Virus record (IMG/VR): IMGVR_UViG_3300025704_000076
Coordinates: 1 to 32,042 of that record
Source: a virus
Reading direction: 5' to 3' (one strand)
Length of the DNA stretch: 32,042 bases
Under the pieces are notes generated by a model. It saw nothing but the letters and a program-made list of their open reading frames with translations, had not been told where the DNA came from and did not search any database. The translations under genes and the position numbers were made by a program. The first letter of the stretch is position 1. Every line of letters begins with the position of its first letter. This document shows, piece by piece, positions 1-5,625 of the stretch.

Positions 1-122
1 AGATTACGGTAGCATACTACTGAGTATATGAGAGAGGAGCATTTCTGTGGACGCATATCCCCGAATGGCCAGAATTTCTCAGAGATTTTTCTGAGGTGCA
101 GTGCACTACAGAGCTCGCCCCC

Positions 123-228
123 CACCCCCCTTGGTGCCCCTTGGACCACTTCACCGGCTTCTACCTGTACGCGGGCCTGCGCGTGCGTGCGCGTGTAGCA
201 TATTGTGCGGCTAGTGTCAAGGGGGGTG
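123..228. repeat. GC-rich 11-bp inverted repeat, 84-bp spacer
   Basis: CACCCCCCTTG (123-133) is matched exactly by its reverse complement CAAGGGGGGTG (218-228). G-T wobbles would extend the stem inward by a few pairs in RNA. The C-rich arm adjoins more C runs (117-122 and 137-140), so the minus strand here has several G runs that could form a G-quadruplex. The spacer contains the alternating tract at 178-197. The structure is seen directly; its role in replication, packaging or termination is unknown. Confidence 0.7.
178..197. other. Alternating pyrimidine-purine tract (Z-DNA-prone)
   Basis: Twenty consecutive bases alternate pyrimidine and purine, nearly all CG or TG steps (TGCGCGTGCGTGCGCGTGTA). 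Tracts of this type are the classic sequence able to adopt left-handed Z-DNA under negative supercoiling. It lies in the spacer of the surrounding 11-bp inverted repeat. Confidence 0.7.
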
Positions 229-502
229 CAATGACATTACAACATTGTCACACTGCCACACCTTGGCACACTTCTTGCTAATCCCTTGCGTATCAATGAC
301 ATACACCACATCAATACTTGAGCCACTATCTATAGCTTGCAGTGATACTACCCTGTAAGGTCCTGTATGCCCTTGTGTGCGACGATAGGTGTACCCGTGC
401 CTCTGCTATTCGTTACGCCCTAACCTTGCTTAGAGCTATAAAGTCTTGCTTCTATATAGGTAAATTAAACGCTATCATTAACTATCTGTAATAAAACTAT
501 TG

Positions 503-530
503 TTGACTATTCTATTGACTGGTGTATAGT
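503..530 (+). promoter_or_regulatory. Sigma-70-like promoter P1
   Basis: TTGACT (503-508) is followed after 16 bp by TATAGT (525-530), close to the bacterial sigma-70 consensus. The sequence just downstream (529-553, GTTAAC then AAGTC and CACG) resembles that after the second promoter, suggesting a duplicated control module. It points into the early operon and would be read by unmodified host RNA polymerase. Confidence 0.6.
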
Positions 531-610
531 TAACTCAAGTCAAGGCAAACACGGATCGTTTGCAGCAAGGTGGCTTAAAGCGGTGTAGGAAAATAAATTG
601 AAATAAAGTG

Positions 611-638
611 TTGACAGTATCAAATAAGCATGTATACT
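611..638 (+). promoter_or_regulatory. Sigma-70-like promoter P2
   Basis: A perfect TTGACA (611-616) lies 16 bp before TATACT (633-638), the best promoter match in the left region. The start site would be near 645, giving a leader of about 330 nt before the first gene at 973. The bases after the -10 (639-661) share GTTAAC, AAGTC and CACG with the region after P1 and could hold an operator. Confidence 0.7.
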
Positions 639-822
639 GTTAACAAGTCGAGCGAATCACGCCATAAGCTCAAACCACTCGGTATAGTACGGGATAGGGC
701 TTAGCAATAGGCCCCCCAGATAACAAAAACGCTAAAATATAATGTTAGGTAGTACTTCTAGTACCAGTGTGATAAGGCTGCGACCTTATACAGTGGATGA
801 AGTGCTACTTATAGATTGTATT

Positions 823-945
823 TTGAACAATAGGTTGGCAGTGTTTGGGTTTGATCACCTGAATACCTGTAGGGCTTTCGGTTACTGGCTGGAGTTGCCG
901 CGCATGTAAATCCATATAAGGTAGTGGTGCCCTCCTATTGTTCAA
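823..945 (+). ncRNA. Candidate structured leader RNA closed by 12-bp stem
   Basis: TTGAACAATAGG (823-834) pairs perfectly with CCTATTGTTCAA (934-945). After a 2x2 internal loop, GGCA (837-840) pairs with TGCC (928-931). Inside, GGGTTT (848-853) can pair with AAATCC (908-913, one wobble), and CC.GTA (866-871) with TAC.GG (883-888). The result is a nested, branched fold of about 120 nt that ends 27 nt before the first start codon. It could be a cis-acting leader element, an RNase III site or a separate small RNA. It matches no riboswitch class I recognise. Confidence 0.45.
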
Positions 946-972
946 GGTATAACTTACTAACGGGAGAGTAGC

Positions 973-1125
973 ATGACTATACAAGTGAATGACATAGAAT
1001 TTATGTTTGCACGATACGGCTTTATCGGGTGCCCCTTGACCCGTAAACAGATTGTGTCCCTACTTTGCAGGGGCATTGATCACGATAGAATTTATTCAAT
1101 TGGCTGCGATATAGCGGCCCGATAA
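973..1125 (+). CDS. Small early protein, 50 aa, unknown
   Basis: This is the first gene of the early operon. ATG 973 is preceded by a good ribosome binding site (GGGAGAG, 962-968) and lies 27 nt after the structured leader. The product (MTIQVNDIEFMFARYGFIGC...) has three cysteines, with C20 followed by P, and a basic middle (PLTRKQIV). No family is recognised. The gene is short, but the start signal and the close link to the next gene (12-nt gap holding another GGGAGA site) support it. Confidence 0.6.
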   Translation: MTIQVNDIEFMFARYGFIGCPLTRKQIVSLLCRGIDHDRIYSIGCDIAAR

Positions 1126-1137
1126 CGGGAGAATACC

Positions 1138-1326
1138 GTGGATACTAATTGGCATAGTGAAACGCAAGAACGGTTTAGTAATTTTACAGTGGATCAATTG
1201 ATATATACAAGAGAAGATGCCTATAATGCGGCTCGTGCCGGTGACGGGTGGAACCCAAAAGCTGGGCAGTATTGGTACGAAGTACACTATTGTATTCTGG
1301 AATTGAAAAAGAGAGAGGAGTATTAA
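1138..1326 (+). CDS. Small early protein, 62 aa, unknown
   Basis: The start is GTG 1138, about 6 nt after CGGGAGAA; no ATG in this frame has a better site. The protein is soluble and rich in Trp, Tyr and charged residues (MDTNWHSETQERFSNFTVDQ at the start, ending ILELKKREEY). No family is recognised. It ends 2 nt before the next start codon and its 3' end supplies that gene's GAGAGGAG binding site. Confidence 0.65.
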   Translation: MDTNWHSETQERFSNFTVDQLIYTREDAYNAARAGDGWNPKAGQYWYEVHYCILELKKREEY

Positions 1327-1328
1327 TC

Positions 1329-1484
1329 ATGAGCTACGACGAAGCAATGGATGTAATGGTAACGCGAAGAGAAGCACGCCTTGAGATAGTGGAACATAAT
1401 TTAGAGTGGTGCGATTTTATTAATGACTGCGGAGATTTGCCAGAGTATACAGGTGAGACAGTGTTAGCATGGTTGGGGTATTGA
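1329..1484 (+). CDS. Small early protein, 51 aa, unknown
   Basis: ATG 1329 is chosen because GAGAGGAG stands about 9 nt upstream; an in-frame ATG at 1248 would add 27 residues overlapping the previous gene without such a site. The acidic product (MSYDEAMDVMVTRREARLEI...) has two cysteines in the segment EWCDFINDCGDLPEY. It is probably mostly helical. No family is recognised. Confidence 0.65.
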   Translation: MSYDEAMDVMVTRREARLEIVEHNLEWCDFINDCGDLPEYTGETVLAWLGY

Positions 1485-1488
1485 TCAC

Positions 1489-1668
1489 ATGGATACGATA
1501 CATTATAAAATTACGTTTAAATACAATGATGATTCTGAAGAAATAAGCTGGACGTACTCTCTGGATAAAGCTCTGGAGGCTAAGAAATATGGTGACATTA
1601 ACAGCGAAGTGGTGAGTGTTACCATTGAAGCAAAAGAGAGAGGTGAAAGAACATGTCTTTATATATGA
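1489..1668 (+). CDS. Small early protein, 59 aa, unknown
   Basis: ATG 1489 begins 4 nt after the previous stop. The product starts with an alternating beta-like pattern (HYKITFKYNDDSEEISW) followed by a lysine-rich helix and another strand (EVVSVTIEA), so a small alpha/beta fold is likely. It overlaps the next gene by 16 nt. Function unknown. The upstream binding site is weak, so translation may be coupled to the preceding gene. Confidence 0.55.
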   Translation: MDTIHYKITFKYNDDSEEISWTYSLDKALEAKKYGDINSEVVSVTIEAKERGERTCLYI

Positions 1669-1838
1669 TAACAGACTACGAAGCGCCTATTGACAGCAGT
1701 AATAGGGTGAGAACTGAGGCATTGACAGCGGAACAAGTGGCGGTCGTGTATGAATATAACAGACAAGCACGCCGTATATACGGACAAGCACGATTTGAGC
1801 TAGAAGTTATTGAAACTAACAAGGCGCTTAGAGCGTAA
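1653..1838 (+). CDS. Small early protein, 61 aa, unknown
   Basis: ATG 1653 follows GAGAGAGGTG at a good distance; that site lies inside the end of the overlapping upstream gene. The product begins MSLYMITDYEAPIDSS and continues with one long basic-acidic helix (about residues 22-60: TAEQVAVVYEYNRQARRIYG onward). No transmembrane segment or known motif is seen. Confidence 0.6.
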   Translation: MSLYMITDYEAPIDSSNRVRTEALTAEQVAVVYEYNRQARRIYGQARFELEVIETNKALRA

Positions 1839-1847
1839 GGTGATAAC

Positions 1848-2036
1848 ATGGATAAGGTAGATTTGACACAATATACGGATAACGAACTATCGATGGTAGT
1901 GTATAATGACAGCGGCTTGTACAGTATGCGACATGATAGTGGTTTAATTTCTGAACTGGAGGAGTGGTTTAACTTCACACCTTGCCAACTATCGGTATTA
2001 CTTGACGACTTAGAGGAGGAGCTAGAATGTATATAA
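1848..2036 (+). CDS. Small acidic protein, 62 aa; paralogue of the 7650 gene
   Basis: ATG 1848 follows AAGGTG. The product is very acidic and looks helical. It shares a spaced pattern with the product of 7650-7832: K-[VI]-D-L, T-D-x-E-L, a later L-Y, then E-x-F-x-x-T-x-x-Q and L-x-D-x-L. The two are probably duplicates of one family now in the early and the replication regions. Function unknown; small acidic phage proteins often bind host proteins or mimic DNA, but nothing here shows that. It overlaps the next gene by 10 nt. Confidence 0.65.
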   Translation: MDKVDLTQYTDNELSMVVYNDSGLYSMRHDSGLISELEEWFNFTPCQLSVLLDDLEEELECI

Positions 2037-2353
2037 CATTGAGTACGGAACAGGCCATTGATATTTGTATGGATCATAAGGTGTTCGGTGAAGATCAATA
2101 TGAAGCTACGCGGGCATTGGTTGAATATTTTGAGATGCTAGAAGAGGAGGGTGTTAAAGGTCTGGGCCTTGACCCAGTAGCATTAAGATGTGCGTTCTCT
2201 CTTTATACCTTGGGAGAGTGCGCGGAGGTGTGGGACATAGACACAAGTGGGGTGGAAGAAGAAGATCGATCTGAATTTATTCTTGACTACTTGCAGTGCC
2301 GAACTACAGTGATTAAGGTTGATGCTGATACCTATATTGTGGAGGAATTCTAA
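2027..2353 (+). CDS. Conserved-type phage protein, 108 aa, unknown
   Basis: ATG 2027 lies 7 nt after GAGGAGGAGCTA. The N-terminal half (LSTEQAIDICMDHKVFGEDQ, then ATRALVEYFEMLEEE, then LDPVALRCAFSLY) follows a pattern I recall from small hypothetical proteins in many tailed phages: a helix pair, an acidic helix, then 'DPVA[IL]RC'. No biochemical role is known to me. The C-terminal half is acidic and ends in a beta-like segment (VIKVDADTYIVEEF). It couples to the next gene by TAATG. Confidence 0.7.
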   Translation: MYITLSTEQAIDICMDHKVFGEDQYEATRALVEYFEMLEEEGVKGLGLDPVALRCAFSLYTLGECAEVWDIDTSGVEEEDRSEFILDYLQCRTTVIKVDADTYIVEEF

Positions 2354-2478
2354 TGAGCAATCAAGGGCATCAACGGGTGAAAGAGGGGCTTGAACTAGCA
2401 GGACTGGCCCTCTTCATGGTGTTAATACAGGCACCAGTTATAGTGGCAGTGTTGATATATAAGGGGGTGGTAGCATGA
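2353..2478 (+). CDS. Single-span membrane microprotein, 41 aa
   Basis: ATG 2353 overlaps the previous stop (TAATG). A polar, positively charged N-terminus (NQGHQRVKEG) leads into one hydrophobic span at about residues 14-36 (LELAGLALFMVLIQAPVIVA and on), then KGVVA. It overlaps the next gene by ATGA. The tight coupling at both ends supports real translation. A role at the inner membrane, such as exclusion or host control, is inference only. Confidence 0.6.
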   Translation: MSNQGHQRVKEGLELAGLALFMVLIQAPVIVAVLIYKGVVA

Positions 2479-2684
2479 ATTTAGATATTGATATAGGTAC
2501 ACGGTTTACAAAACGTGGTAAGCATAACAAGGGTAGGGTGTACACTGTAGTGGATGAATTAACTACCACCAATAGAGCGGGTGTAATAGTTAAGGTAGAG
2601 TTCTTATGTATTCATGGGTTTTGTGGTCAACAAGTTAAGAGCAGAGAGTGTGCAACGACAATTAAAATGGGGTTAATAGAATGA
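2475..2684 (+). CDS. Small basic SH3-like protein, 69 aa, unknown
   Basis: ATG 2475 follows AAGGGGGTGG. The product has short beta-like segments: IGTRFTKRGKHNKGRVYTVV, a Thr-rich turn, VIVKVEFLCIHGFCGQQV and CATTIKMGL. The 'GTRF...YTVVD...ATTI' pattern resembles small beta-barrel hypothetical proteins seen in other phages. It is basic with three cysteines, so nucleic-acid binding is possible. It joins both neighbours by ATGA overlaps. Confidence 0.65.
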   Translation: MNLDIDIGTRFTKRGKHNKGRVYTVVDELTTTNRAGVIVKVEFLCIHGFCGQQVKSRECATTIKMGLIE

Positions 2685-2983
2685 GTAATTTAAGAATAGC
2701 AAATCAAAATGGTTTTCACTGGGGCGAGACAGCATATATTATAGGCAACGAATACGGAACCTTGTGCGTGTCGTATGGGGGTAATGAGTGCGAAGCCTTA
2801 GATCATGCGGTCGATGCAGGGTTTTTAGATGTCCAACTAATGGGCGAGGAGGACCACGAGGAGTACAAGCGCATGATGTGGGAGGATAGCTACACCTACC
2901 TTGGCAATGCAAGTGAGGCATTCTGGACCGAATACCTATGGATTAAACCAGCGAGTGAACGTACTAAAGAGGTGGTATCATGA
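2681..2983 (+). CDS. Conserved-type phage protein, 100 aa, unknown
   Basis: The start ATG 2681 overlaps the previous stop by ATGA. Segments 'AYIIGNEYGTLCVSYGG', 'EALDHAVDAGFLDVQLM' and 'YLGNASEAFW' recall a phage hypothetical family with a glycine-rich strand pair and an acidic tail. The protein is acidic and soluble with many aromatics. I do not know its function. It ends in an ATGA overlap with the next gene. Confidence 0.7.
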   Translation: MSNLRIANQNGFHWGETAYIIGNEYGTLCVSYGGNECEALDHAVDAGFLDVQLMGEEDHEEYKRMMWEDSYTYLGNASEAFWTEYLWIKPASERTKEVVS

Positions 2984-3177
2984 GTAGGAAACTAAAAGCA
3001 GGTGATAGAATCAAAGCGCTTGAAGGTACGCAGGCATTCTTCTGGTCAGAAGGTCGAGCGGGTACAGTGAGAACCGTGAATCACAGTAATAACCGTGGCG
3101 TTGCTAGTTGGGGTGATGATCCTACAACACTGGGCTTCAACTGTATTGATGTAGTGAAAATAAACGAGGAGTATTGA
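2980..3177 (+). CDS. Small basic beta-barrel-like protein, 65 aa
   Basis: ATG 2980 is coupled by ATGA, with GAGGTGG upstream. The pattern LKAGDRIKAL - GRAGTVRTVN - GVASWGDD - CIDVVKI, with turns at regular spacing, is typical of SH3-like or KOW-like small barrels that bind nucleic acid or protein. This is a fold guess from pattern. It stops 1 nt before the next start; its end supplies that gene's GAGGAG site. Confidence 0.65.
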   Translation: MSRKLKAGDRIKALEGTQAFFWSEGRAGTVRTVNHSNNRGVASWGDDPTTLGFNCIDVVKINEEY

Positions 3178-3178
3178 T

Positions 3179-3364
3179 ATGGGATTCTATAAGAACAAGG
3201 CAATAGAAGATAGTGAGGTGGACGTGATGTATATCGAAGCGGAGTCCAACCCTAACGAAGATTATTATTTTGAATGCACGGCGGAGGAGCTAGGGTATGC
3301 AATAAGACTAGGCTTTGTGGTCGAATCATACGAAGGGATCTACACTAAGAAGGGGGAGCTATGA
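3179..3364 (+). CDS. Small acidic protein, 61 aa, unknown
   Basis: ATG 3179 follows GAGGAG with a 5-nt spacer. The product is acidic (MGFYKNKAIEDSEVDVMYIE...), with one cysteine and a helix (TAEELGYAIRLGF) followed by a strand. No family is recognised. It overlaps the next gene by ATGA. Confidence 0.65.
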   Translation: MGFYKNKAIEDSEVDVMYIEAESNPNEDYYFECTAEELGYAIRLGFVVESYEGIYTKKGEL

Positions 3365-3591
3365 ATAACGAAGAGAAGTGGGCGAGAGCAAGGCTGAAAC
3401 AATTAAACATTCACTACCTTGAAGATATTCTGTATCATGCACGCACCGCTGAGTACGAACACGACGTAAGTATATTTAATCATGTGACTGCTGGTGGTCC
3501 ATATTGCACTAGCATGGCAGACTTGAAGGATGTCATTAAAAACTTGATGTTACTAATAGAGATGACAGACACAGAGAGGAGAGAGCTATGA
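3361..3591 (+). CDS. Small helical protein, 76 aa, unknown
   Basis: ATG 3361 is ATGA-coupled and follows AAGGGGGAG. Two helices (about residues 4-30 and 52-74, ending KNLMLLIEMTDTERREL) flank a segment with HV, GGPYC and TS. This helix-loop-helix layout recurs in the next three genes (3588, 3755, 3903), so the four may be distant relatives, though identity is too low to be sure by eye. It ends in an ATGA overlap. Confidence 0.6.
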   Translation: MNNEEKWARARLKQLNIHYLEDILYHARTAEYEHDVSIFNHVTAGGPYCTSMADLKDVIKNLMLLIEMTDTERREL

Positions 3592-3731
3592 ACAATCACA
3601 CGCGGTCCGAAATATACTTAGCAATCAAGGAGTTAGAGGACATACTCGACACGTATATCAGCTTAGGTATTGATGAGCACACTGATTTACTTCTCGGTGC
3701 CATTGAACGACTAAGAAATTTGATTGTCTAA
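3588..3731 (+). CDS. Small helical protein, 47 aa, unknown
   Basis: ATG 3588 is coupled to the previous gene by ATGA and preceded by GAGAGGAGAG. The product is two predicted helices: SEIYLAIKELEDILDTYISL and DLLLGAIERLRNLIV. It has no known motif. It is acidic at the N-terminal helix and basic near the end. A 23-nt gap follows. Confidence 0.55.
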   Translation: MNNHTRSEIYLAIKELEDILDTYISLGIDEHTDLLLGAIERLRNLIV

Positions 3732-3754
3732 CACATAACATGAGAGGTGATGAG

Positions 3755-3913
3755 ATGTTCGACTACAACTTACGTAACCTATTAGAATGGGTTAAAGAAT
3801 ACGGAGATGATGGAGACCTGCCCAACCAAGACGGGTCAGGCGGTGAGGCATACCGCTATGCTAAAGAGTTATTAATATTCATGGACGTAGTGGAGGAGAG
3901 AGATGGAGTGTAA
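3755..3913 (+). CDS. Small helical protein, 52 aa, unknown
   Basis: ATG 3755 has GAGAGGTGATG upstream. The product, MFDYNLRNLLEWVKEYGDDG, then a Gly/Asp-rich loop, then AYRYAKELLIFMDVVEERDG, has the same two-helix layout as the short form of the next gene ('LLRWIELY ... NMIKNLENMIDE'). Function unknown. It overlaps the next gene by 11 nt. Confidence 0.6.
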   Translation: MFDYNLRNLLEWVKEYGDDGDLPNQDGSGGEAYRYAKELLIFMDVVEERDGV

Positions 3914-4130
3914 GGGAACGAACTGTAAGTACAACCATAACATGAGTATACATTCAACGGAGTGTACACAAGAGCACGAGGAGGCTACGATGACAGGTGA
4001 AGAACAGCTACTACGTTGGATAGAGTTGTATAAAGACAAGCGTAATAAGGAGACGTGTCCTGCTATGGTTGTTACATTAAATAATATGATTAAGAATCTG
4101 GAGAACATGATAGATGAGCACGACTATTGA
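3903..4130 (+). CDS. Zinc-knuckle-like small protein, 75 aa, with an internal start
   Basis: ATG 3903 follows GGAGGAGAG. The N-terminal 25 residues carry C3, C8, H12, H17, C21 and H25, a layout that could bind one zinc ion. Residues 30-75 form two helices (EEQLLRWIELYKDK and TLNNMIKNLENMIDE). A second in-frame ATG at 3990 (residue 30) has its own strong site GAGGAGG (3978-3984) 5 nt upstream, so a 46-aa form without the zinc part could also be made. Function unknown. It overlaps the next gene by 17 nt. Confidence 0.65.
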   Translation: MECKGTNCKYNHNMSIHSTECTQEHEEATMTGEEQLLRWIELYKDKRNKETCPAMVVTLNNMIKNLENMIDEHDY

Positions 4131-4386
4131 TATGATGAGAGAAAAAGATTGGATTATGTACACTGCCTGTTTTTACTGGCCTGATAGTAGCATATCACCA
4201 TTAGTGATACCATACAAGACCATAGATGGGGCGCTAACGAAGTTTAAAGAGATGGGAGGGTCATCGTATACCTTAGAGAACAACTTCCTTAGAGGGACAC
4301 ACAAGCAGGAAGGGAAGGGATGGCTGTTAGTGATAGAATCACACCATATGGCAGAAGATGAGGGAAGATATGAAGAAGATCAGTAG
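4114..4386 (+). CDS. Small protein, 90 aa, unknown
   Basis: ATG 4114 lies 10 nt after TGGAG; later in-frame ATGs at 4132 and 4135 are also possible. The product has an aromatic strand (WIMYTACFYWPDS), a helix (TIDGALTKFKEMGG), a strand GWLLVIES and an acidic tail (EDEGRYEEDQ). A small alpha/beta fold is likely. No family is recognised. It overlaps the next microprotein gene by 17 nt. Confidence 0.6.
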   Translation: MSTTIDMMREKDWIMYTACFYWPDSSISPLVIPYKTIDGALTKFKEMGGSSYTLENNFLRGTHKQEGKGWLLVIESHHMAEDEGRYEEDQ

Positions 4387-4468
4387 TTTTATAGGTGAAT
4401 GGCATGATGTCATCATCATTATTATCATAGGCTATGCAATACTAACAACTATCGAGGCGACATTATGA
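4370..4468 (+). CDS. Single-span membrane microprotein, 32 aa
   Basis: ATG 4370 follows AGGGAAG closely and the gene ends in an ATGA overlap with the next. The product is MKKISSFIGEWHD followed by an unusual run VIIIIIIGYAILTTI (about residues 14-28) and EATL. The polybasic start and one hydrophobic span fit an inner-membrane peptide with the N-terminus inside. The run uses mixed Ile codons, so it is not a simple DNA repeat. Function unknown. Confidence 0.55.
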   Translation: MKKISSFIGEWHDVIIIIIIGYAILTTIEATL

Positions 4469-4653
4469 ACAAGCAAGAGACATCAATCGATCCAATTAAT
4501 TTAGACGCACTACATGCATGTTCAACACCGTGTCCCGAAGTGCGAGGGTATAACTTTGAGAACTGGTACGAAACAGTAGGGAAGTGGAGTCAAGATATTG
4601 ACACTAAAGATTTCTTAGAAGCAGAGATTAGAGAGGAGAACTTTGAATGCTAG
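4465..4653 (+). CDS. Small acidic protein, 62 aa, unknown
   Basis: ATG 4465 is ATGA-coupled, with CGAGGCG upstream. The product has C19, C23 and C62, including 'ACSTPCPEVRGYNFENWYE', then an acidic helix (TKDFLEAEIREENFEC). No known motif. It overlaps the next gene by 7 nt and its tail supplies the GAGAGGAG site. Confidence 0.6.
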   Translation: MNKQETSIDPINLDALHACSTPCPEVRGYNFENWYETVGKWSQDIDTKDFLEAEIREENFEC

Positions 4654-4763
4654 TAAAGATATTAGTAGCAAGGGTATCAGGTAATCAATTCATCTACTTA
4701 CAAAAAGGATATTCAATACAAGAATTCATGAGTGAACTACTACCACATAACGAGGTGAACTGA
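4647..4763 (+). CDS. Microprotein, 38 aa, unknown
   Basis: ATG 4647 has GAGAGGAG about 7 nt upstream, inside the previous gene. The product begins MLVKILVARVSGNQFIYLQK and continues with an amphipathic segment (SIQEFMSELLPHNEVN). It is short, but start signal and spacing are normal for this operon. The end provides GAGGTG for the next gene. Confidence 0.55.
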   Translation: MLVKILVARVSGNQFIYLQKGYSIQEFMSELLPHNEVN

Positions 4764-4764
4764 C

Positions 4765-4962
4765 ATGTTAACAGTATACGTTTTACTACAGATGATAATT
4801 GTAAATGGTGAGTATATCGGCAGCGTTCCAGTACCCTATATCTTTTATAGTATGGAGTCATGTGAGGATAACAAGATGCCATTCGCATCAACCCATCCAC
4901 CGAAGGATGAGAACACGAGGCACGCCTATGTATGCAGTGAGTACAATCCTCAGATGAATTAA
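4765..4962 (+). CDS. Small possibly exported protein, 65 aa
   Basis: ATG 4765 lies 1 nt after the previous stop, after GAGGTGAAC. The first ~25 residues are hydrophobic (MLTVYVLLQMIIVNGEYIGS), which may be a weak signal or anchor, although it lacks the basic start typical of one. The rest is polar with C33 and C57, which could form a disulfide if exported. It closes the early array; the sigma gene follows after 111 nt. Confidence 0.6.
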   Translation: MLTVYVLLQMIIVNGEYIGSVPVPYIFYSMESCEDNKMPFASTHPPKDENTRHAYVCSEYNPQMN

Positions 4963-5073
4963 ATAAGTCTATATATCAATGGCTTACCTTATTCCTTACA
5001 AAAACTTAATGAAAAAGTGGGGAAAAATCAGGGTAAAAAGTGTTTATTAGTATATGATACTAGGAGAATGGAG

Positions 5074-5616
5074 ATGAATGATCGACTCAAGAACGAGGCT
5101 TACCAACTAGCCTTGTCTGATATACAAGGACTGGCTTGGAAGTGGTGTAAAACTAAATATATAAAAGAAGATAACATGCTAGACCGAGATGATATAGAAC
5201 AAGAAATATCTATCGCATTCTTTAGAGCATTAGATACATATGAAGATCAATCCTTTACCTTTAGGACTTATTATAATAGAGTTATCTTTAATCATATGAT
5301 GAACTTTGTCAGAGCTATCAAGGCTAGGCGTCCTGATGGTATCAGTATTGAGAGTCTTGATGTTGTTGATGACTACATGACAGCATCTTTAGATGTAACA
5401 GAGAAGGCTAAAGATATACTTAAAGTATTACAGACCAGCCTATCAGATAGAGACTACGAAGTAGTAGTACTGTACTACGGAGTAGGACTACCAGCAGCAT
5501 CTACCCTTGTGGATATAGAGAGACTAACAGGTGTGCCTAACCAAACAGCATCAAGAATTATTAAGAAGGCTTTAGATAACAAAGAGATTAAAGATCAACT
5601 AAGATACCTACAATAG
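5074..5616 (+). CDS. Phage sigma factor (sigma-70 region 2 + region 4), 180 aa
   Basis: A small RNA polymerase sigma factor of two-domain (ECF-like) layout. Residues ~10-85 match region 2: 'DRDDIEQEISIAFFRALDTY' and 'TFRTYYNRVIFNHMMNFVRA' follow the usual pattern for core binding and -10 recognition. Residues ~120-168 match region 4: 'LSDRDYEVVVLYYG' then a helix-turn-helix 'LVDIERLTGVPNQTASRIIK'. ATG 5074 is preferred because AGGAG lies 7 nt upstream; a GTG at 5017 would add 19 residues but has no such site. With no phage RNA polymerase in the window, it probably redirects host polymerase to later phage promoters. It sits directly before the replication genes. Confidence 0.8.
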   Translation: MNDRLKNEAYQLALSDIQGLAWKWCKTKYIKEDNMLDRDDIEQEISIAFFRALDTYEDQSFTFRTYYNRVIFNHMMNFVRAIKARRPDGISIESLDVVDDYMTASLDVTEKAKDILKVLQTSLSDRDYEVVVLYYGVGLPAASTLVDIERLTGVPNQTASRIIKKALDNKEIKDQLRYLQ

Positions 5617-5625
5617 GAGATAATC

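Larger units (their letters stand above)
1..972. other. Left non-coding region and early leader
   Basis: No convincing gene is visible here. The one 61-codon open frame (96-281) runs through GC-rich repeats, has no ribosome binding site and does not read like a protein. The stretch holds a small inverted repeat (78-83/90-95), C-rich runs, an 11-bp inverted repeat (123-133/218-228) around an alternating purine/pyrimidine tract, two promoter-like sites, a small hairpin (697-701/710-714) and a long-range stem (823-834/934-945). The motif CCTTG recurs six times between 129 and 429. It is probably the control region of the phage, and could hold an origin or lie close to a genome end; the sequence alone does not decide. 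Confidence 0.75.

Noticed and set aside
2-31. Possible C-terminus of a gene entering from the left edge (nine codons ending TGA)
   Set aside because: Too short to tell from chance; two other frames also end within 30 bases.
96-281. 61-codon open frame on the plus strand in the left non-coding region
   Set aside because: It runs through C/G repeats and the alternating tract, lacks a ribosome binding site, and its composition (many Cys, His, Pro) looks like translated non-coding DNA.
738-743. Perfect TATAAT in the leader as a third promoter
   Set aside because: No -35-like hexamer lies 16-18 bp upstream (the region is GCCCCCCAGA), and no extended -10.
835-933. tRNA or self-splicing intron within the leader structure
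   Set aside because: No cloverleaf with a T-loop and acceptor stem, and no group I core elements could be recognised; a generic structured leader is the most that can be said.
1676-2098. 140-codon open frame on the minus strand
   Set aside because: It is antisense to three well-organised small genes with binding sites and coupled starts; it is serine-rich low-complexity sequence without a start signal.
5008-5049. 13-codon frame and a GTG 5017 start before the sigma factor
   Set aside because: Neither has a binding site; AGGAG 7 nt before ATG 5074 gives a much better start.
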